Both the position numbers and the translations under genes were made by a program. From Candidatus Aminicenantota bacterium (lineage in GTDB: Bacteria > Acidobacteriota > Aminicenantia > Aminicenantales > UBA8522), in the NCBI GenBank assembly GCA_016934895.1, contig JAFGRZ010000032.1, forward strand, positions 1-13,968: DNA of 13,968 nucleotides, in the 5' to 3' direction. This document shows, one piece after another, positions 7,443 to 13,526 of this stretch (the first letter of the stretch is position 1; every line of letters begins with the position of its first letter). Under the pieces are notes generated by a model that worked only from the letters and a program-made list of their open reading frames with translations, was not told the origin of the DNA and did not search any database.

Positions 7443-7901
7443 TTAACGCTCCTCTGGGTTTATTTCTTTGATGATATCTTTGGGCTTGGTCAAGGGGATG
7501 CCCCGCTCATTGGTTTTCCGAAAAACGACCTGGGTTTCTCCAATCGACAGGATGAAACCGTCCGACAGCTTGTCGCCGATCTCAAAATAATAAGGGAATC
7601 CCTGGGGGCCGCTGAGGATGGCCGTATGCTTCTTTTTGTATTTGACGATCCCGATAAGGTTGATGTCATCTATGAAGAGCTGAGGCGCGGCGCCGAAAGC
7701 TGATTTCTCCTTGAGCTCTTTTCCGCCCAGGAGATTCTTGAAAGGATCCCTCCGCCCGGAGGCGTCGTAAGTGAGCTGGTCGGTCTCCAGATCAACAAGG
7801 GCGATCCTTTCCGGAGCGGGTTTCTGCTCCTGGGAGAAGAGCCGGCCGCCTCCTCCGAGAAAGAGACTGAGACTGATGATCCAAATTCCGGCGCGTTTCA
7901 T
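7443..7901 (-). CDS. pilP: Type IV pilus assembly protein PilP, apparently not a lipoprotein
   Basis: PilP is the periplasmic protein that links the PilN/PilO inner-membrane dimers to PilQ. At 152 residues it has the family core: the YDASGRRDPFKNL segment (45-57), then INLIGIV, AILSGPQG, and YYFEIGDKLSDGFILSIGETQVVF. The N-terminus is a hydrophobic signal (4-18) followed by RLFSQEQ. There is no cysteine anywhere in the protein, so unlike many studied PilP proteins it cannot be a lipoprotein. It may be cleaved by signal peptidase I or stay as a membrane anchor. Its ATG overlaps the pilO stop codon (ATGA). Position between pilO and pilQ is the classic order. Family call is firm; the processing mode is inference. 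Confidence 0.93.
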   Translation of the reverse strand: MKRAGIWIISLSLFLGGGGRLFSQEQKPAPERIALVDLETDQLTYDASGRRDPFKNLLGGKELKEKSAFGAAPQLFIDDINLIGIVKYKKKHTAILSGPQGFPYYFEIGDKLSDGFILSIGETQVVFRKTNERGIPLTKPKDIIKEINPEER

Positions 7902-8482
7902 GGTGTCCTCCTCTTGGGCTGAGGTTTGGCCGCCGGAGCGGTTTCCCCTTCTTCCAGGAAGATGTATGTCTTCGCCGTGAAGGCGGAGGAGATCGTCAGG
8001 TCATCGGTCTGGTTGTTCAGCGCTTTGACCGTGAAGTTCTCGATGTTGAAGATGCGGGCGAACTTGCTCAGCCGGTCGAAGAACGAGGCTAGGTTATGAT
8101 AATTTCCCCGGATGTCCATGGCGATCGGCCATTCCGAATAGAATTCCCGGTTGATCTCCCCCCGGGGTATGAAGCGAACGAGCTCCAGCCGGGAATCGAA
8201 GGCCATTTGCTGAACCCGCCGGAGGATGACATCGACCTCTTTCCGGAGGGGGATGATCACTTCCAGCTCTTTCAAGGTCTGGGTGAGGGTGGCCAGTTCG
8301 GCTTCGATGACGTCCAGCTGCTTTTTCTTTTCGAGAAGTTCCTGGACCTCTTTTTCGACCGTCTGCCTTTCCGCCTTGATCCGGTTGAGTTCCGCTTGCT
8401 GCGGCTTGAAATAGAGGAAAAAGGCGAGGCCGAGAATGATCACGGCCAGAACAACATAGGTGTACCAGGGCATGTTTCTCAT
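7898..8482 (-). CDS. pilO: Type IV pilus inner-membrane protein PilO
   Basis: This 194-residue protein has a short cytoplasmic start, one transmembrane helix (about 8-25), a heptad-like coiled coil rich in Glu/Lys/Gln (about 28-75), and a PilO-type ferredoxin fold (about 80-175, with VDVILRRVQQMAFDSRLEL and IRGNYHNLASFFDRLSKFARI). It pairs with PilN to form the periplasmic alignment subcomplex. The tail is Pro/Lys rich (PAAKPQPKRRTP). I chose ATG 8482 over GTG 8491 because an AAGGTGAT site lies 6 nt upstream of the ATG and the result starts cleanly before the helix. With this start the gene begins 5 bases after the pilN stop. Its stop overlaps the pilP start. The call rests on architecture and gene order, which are both typical. 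Confidence 0.93.
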   Translation of the reverse strand: MRNMPWYTYVVLAVIILGLAFFLYFKPQQAELNRIKAERQTVEKEVQELLEKKKQLDVIEAELATLTQTLKELEVIIPLRKEVDVILRRVQQMAFDSRLELVRFIPRGEINREFYSEWPIAMDIRGNYHNLASFFDRLSKFARIFNIENFTVKALNNQTDDLTISSAFTAKTYIFLEEGETAPAAKPQPKRRTP

Positions 8483-8487
8483 GATGA

Positions 8488-9120
8488 TCACCTTTTCTTG
8501 GCTTTGGCCTTCGGCTTGACCTTGGCCTCCTGAGGCGGCGGCTGCGCGGCCTCGGGCAGCACATAATTCAAGGTCAGCGAGAACTCGAGGAACTGGGCGC
8601 TCCGTCCCGATTTCTGAGTGGAGGAGATGAGGTTGACGTTGGTGAGGTGAGGGCTGCTCTCCAGGTTGGAAATATAATCAGCGATCAAGTTATTGGACAG
8701 GGCGTTGCCTTTGATCTGGATCATCTGTCCCTGGGAGGAGAGCTCGGTCAGCCAGACCCAATCCGGCAGTTTCTTGCTGAGTTCGTCCATGATCGTGACG
8801 GCGCTGTCCTGTTGGGCGCGCAACTGCCGGATGAGGCCGATCTTGCGCATAAAAACAGCCTTCTGCTTCTCGAGCTCGTCCAGCTTGGCGATGACGTACT
8901 CAAGCTTCTTCTTCTCGGCCTGAGCCGTCTGGAGCCGCTCCTGTTCTTGGCTGATCATCCTTTTTTGAAGAAAGAAGCCCGCGGCCAGGACGGCAATGAG
9001 GAGCAGCGCGAAGACCGAGGTGAAGGGAAAGGCCTTCTTGGGCCTGAACTCCGGCCCGGAGACGGCGGGCCCTTCCTTGAACTCTTTGCTTTCCGGTTTT
9101 AAGAGGTTGATTCGGATCAT
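8488..9120 (-). CDS. pilN: Type IV pilus inner-membrane protein PilN
   Basis: PilN bridges cytoplasmic PilM and periplasmic PilO. The 210-residue protein begins MIRINLLKPE, matching the short INLLP-type peptide that docks into PilM in this family. Then come a linker, one transmembrane helix (about 33-51), a coiled coil (about 53-100), and the periplasmic domain (about 105-188: LSKKLPDWVWLTELS, IQIKGNALSNNLIADYISNLE). The last ~20 residues are a Pro/Lys-rich tail (QPPPQEAKVKPKAKAKKR). The start at 9120 is one base after the pilM TAA. A longer frame reaching 9312 would run inside pilM and lacks family resemblance, so it is not used. Coupled translation with pilM is likely. Identification is strong from motif and context. 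Confidence 0.94.
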   Translation of the reverse strand: MIRINLLKPESKEFKEGPAVSGPEFRPKKAFPFTSVFALLLIAVLAAGFFLQKRMISQEQERLQTAQAEKKKLEYVIAKLDELEKQKAVFMRKIGLIRQLRAQQDSAVTIMDELSKKLPDWVWLTELSSQGQMIQIKGNALSNNLIADYISNLESSPHLTNVNLISSTQKSGRSAQFLEFSLTLNYVLPEAAQPPPQEAKVKPKAKAKKR

Positions 9121-9121
9121 G

Positions 9122-10201
9122 TTACTTTTCCACTTTCCTGGTGGCGAGCCCGACGGCCACGCCAAAGAGGGGGGCCATCTCCTGCGGGATGACGGGATCG
9201 AGCCTCTTTTCGTCATAAGCGACGTTGCGGAAGGGATTGAAAGCTTCGGTCTTGATCCCGAACTTCTGCTCGAAGGACGCGTCGATATTCTTGAGCTGGG
9301 CCAATCCGCCACTCAGATAGATATGTTCAATTTTCTTTTCTCTTTTCTCACCGGCTTCATAAAAGGAAAAGGTCTTATCGATCTCATCAAGCAGGTCCTT
9401 GATGTTGAAGCTGACCAGCTCATCCACCTTTTCGGGAGCGACGCTCTTGACGGGGATTCCCTTGAGCAACTTCTCAGCCTCATCGAAACTGAGGTTCAAC
9501 TCCTTGCGGATGTTCTCGATGAAGAAGAAACCGCCGAGGGAAAGGTCGCGGACGAGCTGGGAAGTCCCCCGTTCGATGATGGCCACATTGGTGATGTTGG
9601 CCCCGATGTTGACGACGGCCACGATCTTGGATTGAAAATCTTCCGGGTAGTTCACCTCCAGGGAGTTCTGGAGTGCGAAGACGTCGATATCGATCGCCAC
9701 GAGATTCTTACGGGCCTGGTTGACCACGTTGCTGTAGTTGGCGATCTTGTCCTTTTTCGCGGCCACGAGGAGGATGTCCAAATTCCGCTCCTCCGAACCG
9801 CGGGGAGGGCGGAGGATGGCGTAGTCGACGCTTGTTTCCTCGTACGGATAGGGGATGTTGTGCTTGGCCTCCCAGACGATGGATTCGGCCAGCTCCTCCC
9901 TGTCCATGGCCGGCAGAGAGATCTTTTTGATGATCACCGAGTTGCCGGATATGGAGATGGCGACGTTTCGATTCTTGAACTTGTTCTCGTCGAAGATCAT
10001 CTTGATCGTTTCGACGACGGCGGTCGAATCGATGATTGTTCCTTCGACAATGGCGTCATGGGGGAGCGGCTCGTAGCCGATGCGGACGACTTCGAAGACG
10101 TCCCGGTCCCTTCTCTTCCTGGCGGCCAGCTCGACCGCCTTGATGGAGTGAGAACCGATGTCCAATCCGACGATCCCTTTGTCTTGGTTAAAACCGAGCA
10201 T
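9122..10201 (-). CDS. pilM: Type IV pilus assembly protein PilM, actin-like ATPase fold
   Basis: PilM is a cytoplasmic, actin/FtsA-like protein that binds the PilN N-terminus and anchors the alignment complex. The 359-residue length is normal. The phosphate-1 motif GLDIGSHSIKAVEL is at residues 12-25. Other hallmarks are SISGNSVIIKKISLP, ELAESIVWEAKHNIPYP, VVNIGANITNVAII (phosphate-2 region), IYLSGGLAQLKNID, and NPFRNV near the end. The gene follows coaD by 23 bases with an AAAGGCAGG-like site upstream, and is followed at once by pilN. No missing region or frame break is seen. Confidence is high. Confidence 0.96.
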   Translation of the reverse strand: MLGFNQDKGIVGLDIGSHSIKAVELAARKRRDRDVFEVVRIGYEPLPHDAIVEGTIIDSTAVVETIKMIFDENKFKNRNVAISISGNSVIIKKISLPAMDREELAESIVWEAKHNIPYPYEETSVDYAILRPPRGSEERNLDILLVAAKKDKIANYSNVVNQARKNLVAIDIDVFALQNSLEVNYPEDFQSKIVAVVNIGANITNVAIIERGTSQLVRDLSLGGFFFIENIRKELNLSFDEAEKLLKGIPVKSVAPEKVDELVSFNIKDLLDEIDKTFSFYEAGEKREKKIEHIYLSGGLAQLKNIDASFEQKFGIKTEAFNPFRNVAYDEKRLDPVIPQEMAPLFGVAVGLATRKVEK

Positions 10202-10224
10202 GTTTGCGCCTGCCTTTATTGAGG

Positions 10225-10728
10225 TTATTGAGAAATCGATAACTTGCCTTGCCGGAGCTTCTCCTTGAGCCGGTCCTCTACGATCTCCGGAACCAGCCCG
10301 GCGACGCTTCCGCCCATGGAGACGACCTCCTTGACGATATTCGAGCTGAGGAAGGAATAATGGACGCTGGGCATCATATAGAGCGTCTCAACGTCCGGGT
10401 CGAGCTGGCGGTTCATCAGGGCCATCTGGAGCTCGTATTCGAAATCGGAAACCGCCCGCAGCCCCCGGATCACGATCCTCCCTTTATGGCTCCGGACGAA
10501 CTCGACCAAAAGCCCGCCGAAGACCTGGATCTCGATCCTCGGCTGATCGGCAAAGATCTCCTCGATCATGGTCACCCTTTCTTTAGTCGAGAAAAGGGCC
10601 TCTTTTTTGGGATTTTTGAGCACGGCGATTATAATTGAATCGAACAGTTTCAACCCCCGAAGGATGATGTCCACATGACCGTTGGTGATGGGATCGAAGA
10701 AGCCCGGGTATACAGCTGTCCTCTCCAT
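10225..10728 (-). CDS. coaD: Phosphopantetheine adenylyltransferase CoaD
   Basis: CoaD transfers AMP from ATP to 4'-phosphopantetheine to make dephospho-CoA, the penultimate step of CoA synthesis. The 167-residue length is typical. Visible motifs are FDPITNGHVD with the nucleotidyl-transferase TNGH (15-18), K42 in NPKKEALF, RGLRAVSDFEYE (88-99, with R88 and R91) and SSNIVKEV (128-135). Residue 10 is Phe (YPGFFDP), where the family usually has Ser or Thr. In E. coli Thr10 contacts the reaction centre, so this is unusual. The start at 10728 is chosen because it gives MERTAVYPG like homologues. Upstream in-frame codons to 10797 would overlap the predicted promoter. It heads the pilMNOPQ operon, 23 bases before pilM. 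Confidence 0.94.
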   Translation of the reverse strand: MERTAVYPGFFDPITNGHVDIILRGLKLFDSIIIAVLKNPKKEALFSTKERVTMIEEIFADQPRIEIQVFGGLLVEFVRSHKGRIVIRGLRAVSDFEYELQMALMNRQLDPDVETLYMMPSVHYSFLSSNIVKEVVSMGGSVAGLVPEIVEDRLKEKLRQGKLSISQ

Positions 10729-10770
10729 CCAAGGCACTCTTCTCTCACTCTCAACCAGGTTATTCCTTTC

Positions 10771-10797
10771 ATTATCAGAAAGCATAGTCTTTGTCAA
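10771..10797 (-). promoter_or_regulatory. Sigma-70-type promoter for the coaD-pil operon
   Basis: On the minus strand a perfect TTGACA (10797-10792) is followed after 15 bases by GATAAT (10776-10771). A TAATGA at spacing 17 is an alternative -10. It lies 40-70 bases before the coaD ATG and points the right way. The short spacing lowers certainty. Confidence 0.65.
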
Positions 10798-10969
10798 CAG
10801 AAAAACTTCCTCTCGGTCCGAGACTGATGACGGGCCTCAGCATCTCATAATCCCACGGGGGCGTCAATCACCCCTTGCGGGGAGATGGGAGGTGAAAAAC
10901 CGTCGGCCCTCTCATCAAGAGAGATGAATCGCTCGGCAATGCCAAAGCTCCCGCTCCGCCCTCAAGCGG

Positions 10970-10998
10970 TTGATTTGTTATGAGGAATGGGGGAAAAT
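10970..10998 (+). promoter_or_regulatory. Weak candidate promoter for pcm
   Basis: TTGATT (10970-10975), 17 bases, then GAAAAT (10993-10998); each hexamer matches consensus at four of six positions. It ends about 33 bases before the preferred pcm start. If real, an ATG at 10987 lies inside the promoter and cannot be the start. Confidence 0.3.
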
Positions 10999-11031
10999 GA
11001 AAATAAGGTCGACTCACGGAGAGAAACCGGC

Positions 11032-11760
11032 ATGAGACAACGTTGCGGCCTCTGGATGCTGTTCTTTTGTCTGGCACCGGTCTTGGCTTATGGACAAAGC
11101 CGGGACGCCGATGCCCACGCCGAAAAGCGGCGCCGCATGGTCACCGAGCAACTCGCCGGGCGGGACATCTCCGATCCCCGCGTTCTCGAGGCCATGAGAA
11201 AGGTTCCCCGGCACCTGTTTGTCCTCCCGGGCTCTCGTGACCAGGCCTATGAGGACTACCCGCTGCCCATCGAAGAGGGCCAGACCATTTCTCAGCCCTA
11301 TATTGTCGCCTTGATGACGCAATGCCTGGGATTGAGGCAAGGAGAAAAGGTTCTGGAGGTCGGGACCGGATCCGGCTACCAGGCGGCCGTCCTGGCCGAG
11401 ATGGGAGCCCGGGTCTTTTCGATCGAGATCAACGAACGGCTGGCGGCACAAGCCGCCCGGACCCTTCATGCTCTCGGCACCGACCAAGTCCAGGTCCGGG
11501 CCGGCGACGGCTATCGAGGCTGGCCTGAGGAGGCTCCGTTCGATGCCGTTATTGTCACCTGCGCGGCGCCCGAGATTCCATCGCCCCTTATGGACCAGCT
11601 CGGGGAAGGAGGCCGTCTGATCATCCCCCTGGGGAGCGCACGCCATTTCCAGACCCTGACTCTGATCACCAAAGAAGGCGGGAGGTTGCGCAAAAAAGAG
11701 ATCTCCGGGGTTCGCTTCGTTCCCATGACAGGAGAGGTGCTGAAGAAAAAGGATCGATAA
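11032..11760 (+). CDS. pcm: Protein-L-isoaspartate O-methyltransferase with signal peptide (exported form)
   Basis: Pcm methylates L-isoaspartyl residues in aged proteins, using S-adenosylmethionine, so they can return to aspartate. In the 242-residue product, the signature PLPIEEGQTISQPYIVALM (77-95), SAM motif I VLEVGTGSGYQ (107-117), FSIEINERLA (129-138) and FDAVIVTCAAPEIP (170-183) are all present. The N-terminus chosen (ATG 11032, GGAGAG 8 nt upstream) is a clear signal peptide: basic MRQR, a hydrophobic stretch and AYGQS near residues 19-23. This suggests export to the periplasm, whereas SAM is thought of as cytoplasmic. An in-frame ATG at 10987 would add 15 charged residues before the signal and has its purine tract touching the start codon, so it is less likely. 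It is not part of the coaD operon (opposite strand) and stands 48 bases before the mutase gene. Enzyme family is firm; location is inferred. Confidence 0.92.
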   Translation: MRQRCGLWMLFFCLAPVLAYGQSRDADAHAEKRRRMVTEQLAGRDISDPRVLEAMRKVPRHLFVLPGSRDQAYEDYPLPIEEGQTISQPYIVALMTQCLGLRQGEKVLEVGTGSGYQAAVLAEMGARVFSIEINERLAAQAARTLHALGTDQVQVRAGDGYRGWPEEAPFDAVIVTCAAPEIPSPLMDQLGEGGRLIIPLGSARHFQTLTLITKEGGRLRKKEISGVRFVPMTGEVLKKKDR

Positions 11761-11808
11761 CCGATTTGCTTTCCGGCCTGTTATTGTGCTAATTTTGGCC
11801 CGGACAAG

Positions 11809-13209
11809 ATGATCAAATTCGGGACTTCAGGCTGGCGAGCCGTGATGGGAGCGGAATTCACCTTTTCCAATGTCCGGATCGTCGTCCAGGCCATCGCCAA
11901 CTATCTGAAACGGAGATTCCCCGACCGGGGGATTTCCGTCATTGTCAACTATGATACCCGCTTCCTCTCGGAGCGTTTCGCGAACGAGGCGGCCAAAATC
12001 CTCTCTCACAACCAGATCCAGGTATTGCTGTCCGACCGGGACGCGCCGTCTCAAGCTCAGGCTCTTCAGGTGATCAAGCGGAAAGCCCAGGCCGGGATCA
12101 ACTTCACCGCGTCCTTCAACCCGCCCGAGTACAATGGCTTGAAATTGAACCTCGAGACCGGAGCTCCCGCGCTCCCTTCAGAGACTGACAAGGTCGAGGA
12201 AGAGATCCGGAGCCTGTCGCAACGGCCCGCCTTCATTCCTTACTATCCGCGGAGAGAGTTCGTCCAAAAGATCGATTTGCAGAGCGACTATCTGGAGTTC
12301 ATCCAGAAAAAGATCGATTTTGCGTCTATCCGGGAATCCGGCATCCGGGTCGCCGTGGACCTTCTCTACGGGACGAGTCGCGAGTACCTGGACGAGATCC
12401 TGGAAGACAACGACATCCCCGTCAAGGAGATCCATGGCTACGTCGATCCCTATTTCGGCGGGATCACGCCCTCCTGCAGCGAGCGGAACCTGCGTGAACT
12501 CGGGCGGGTCGTCCTGGAGAACCGATGCGACCTGGGCATCGCCACGGACGCGGACGGGGACCGCTTCGGCATCCTTGACCAGAACGGTCATATCGTCATT
12601 CAGAATATCATTCTGGCCCTTCTGCTGGATTACCTCGTCCGGGTGAAGGGATGGCGGGGCGGCGTGGCCCGGTCGGTGGCCACTTCCCACCTGCTGGACC
12701 GGGTGGCCCGGAGATACGATCTGCCTTTGTTCAAAACGCCCGTCGGATTCAAGTATATAGCCGACCTCTTCCTTCGCCGGCAGATTATTTTCGGCGGCGA
12801 GGAAAGCGCCTGTATCGCCGTCAAATCCCACCTGCCGGAGAAGGACGGCATCTTCGCCGGCCTCCTGGTCGCTGAAATGATGGCGATTTCGGGCAAGAAC
12901 CTGACGGAGTTGCAGCAGGAATTTTTCCGCGAATACGGCCGCAAGTTCAGCGGACAGCGAAGCCTTCCTCTTCAGCCGAGAAGCGAGCGCCTTTTGAAGG
13001 AGCTCCTGATGAACCCGCCGGAGCAGCTCGGACGGAGACGAGTCCTGGCGATCGAGCGGATCGACGGCATCAAGCTGGATTTTGACGATGACGATTGGCT
13101 GCTCCTCCGCCTCTCCGGAACCGAGCCGCTCATCCGCTGTTACGCCGAGGCCAATACCAAAGGGGAGATGGAGAATCTTCTGGCCCTGGGAATGAAGAGG
13201 CTGTCCTGA
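11809..13209 (+). CDS. Phosphoglucomutase/phosphomannomutase family protein (alpha-D-phosphohexomutase)
   Basis: The enzyme interconverts hexose 1- and 6-phosphates through a phosphoserine. The 466-residue chain covers all four domains. It starts MIKFGTSGWRAVMG and has YDTRFLSERFA (48-58), active-site loop TASFNPPEYNG (100-110) with S102 as the phosphoserine, metal loop DADGDR (247-252), sugar loop GGEESACI (329-336) and phosphate loop RLSGTEPLIR (434-443). Two sites depart from the usual pattern: F103 replaces the normally conserved His after the serine, and the GEES loop continues AC rather than GH/GG. The metal and phosphate loops are intact, so activity remains plausible. Substrate (glucose, mannose or glucosamine) cannot be told from sequence alone. 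No strong ribosome site precedes the ATG. The stop shares a base with the next start, so it heads an operon with the FtsB-like and helicase genes. Confidence 0.92.
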   Translation: MIKFGTSGWRAVMGAEFTFSNVRIVVQAIANYLKRRFPDRGISVIVNYDTRFLSERFANEAAKILSHNQIQVLLSDRDAPSQAQALQVIKRKAQAGINFTASFNPPEYNGLKLNLETGAPALPSETDKVEEEIRSLSQRPAFIPYYPRREFVQKIDLQSDYLEFIQKKIDFASIRESGIRVAVDLLYGTSREYLDEILEDNDIPVKEIHGYVDPYFGGITPSCSERNLRELGRVVLENRCDLGIATDADGDRFGILDQNGHIVIQNIILALLLDYLVRVKGWRGGVARSVATSHLLDRVARRYDLPLFKTPVGFKYIADLFLRRQIIFGGEESACIAVKSHLPEKDGIFAGLLVAEMMAISGKNLTELQQEFFREYGRKFSGQRSLPLQPRSERLLKELLMNPPEQLGRRRVLAIERIDGIKLDFDDDDWLLLRLSGTEPLIRCYAEANTKGEMENLLALGMKRLS

Positions 13210-13526
13210 TGGCCCGGGAAGAACGCAAGGGACCTTCCCTCCGGAGGAAGCTGGCCCTGGCGGCCGTGGCCTTCTTTTTTCTGGTTCTTCTCATCTCCAC
13301 TTTGTTCGGCAAGAAGGGACTCATTGAAATCTACCGGGCGAAGAAGAACTACGAAGCCTTGCTCCTGGAGGTCCAGAGCCTCGAGGTCCGGAAAAACCAG
13401 CTCCAGAAGGAGATCGAAGAATTCCAGAACGACCCGGCGGCCGTGGAAAAAGAAGCCCGCGAAAAACTCTGGCTGATCAAGCCCGACGAAAAGGTCGTCG
13501 TCAGAAAAAAAGAAGAGAAGCGTTGA
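13209..13526 (+). CDS. FtsB/DivIC-like septum formation initiator protein
   Basis: This small 105-residue bitopic membrane protein has a basic N-terminus (KGPSLRRK), one transmembrane helix (about 14-33) and a coiled coil of Leu/Glu/Lys heptads (about 38-72). It then has the family tail PAAVEKEAREKLWLIKPDEKVVV (77-99), which resembles the ARE..GL..PGE pattern of FtsB/DivIC. Such proteins form the FtsQ/FtsL/FtsB division complex. The start ATG 13209 overlaps the mutase stop by one base (TGATG). A longer frame starting at 13095 would lie inside the mutase gene. The stop is overlapped by the TTG start of the helicase gene. Family assignment is good. Direct division function is inferred from homology. 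Confidence 0.85.
   Translation: MAREERKGPSLRRKLALAAVAFFFLVLLISTLFGKKGLIEIYRAKKNYEALLLEVQSLEVRKNQLQKEIEEFQNDPAAVEKEAREKLWLIKPDEKVVVRKKEEKR

Larger units (their letters stand above)
10729..11031. other. Divergent intergenic region between coaD and pcm
   Basis: About 300 bases with no convincing gene. The left part holds the coaD leader and promoter. The middle has short inverted repeats: CATCTC (10841-10846) against GAGATG (10882-10887), and CCCC-TTGC-GGGG (10871-10882). The right part has a weak plus-strand promoter candidate. A 69-codon minus-strand frame at 10868-11077 runs into pcm and has no protein-like features, so I do not call it. Confidence 0.6.

Noticed and set aside
8996..10222. 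Long plus-strand open frame (408 codons) opposite pilM and pilN
   Set aside because: The minus-strand frames give clear PilM and PilN; the plus frame is a GC-rich shadow with high Asp/Leu/Val content.
10888..10965. Cobalamin or c-di-GMP riboswitch
   Set aside because: GGTGAAAAACC and GGCAATGCCAAAGCTCC recall pieces of those consensus cores, but the remaining conserved blocks and helices are absent.
11761..11808. Promoter before the phosphohexomutase
   Set aside because: TTGCTT and TAATTT at spacing 18 match consensus poorly; not strong enough to list.
13095..13208. Longer N-terminus for the FtsB-like protein
   Set aside because: The added part lies in another frame of the mutase 3' end; ATG 13209 gives the normal family start before the membrane helix.
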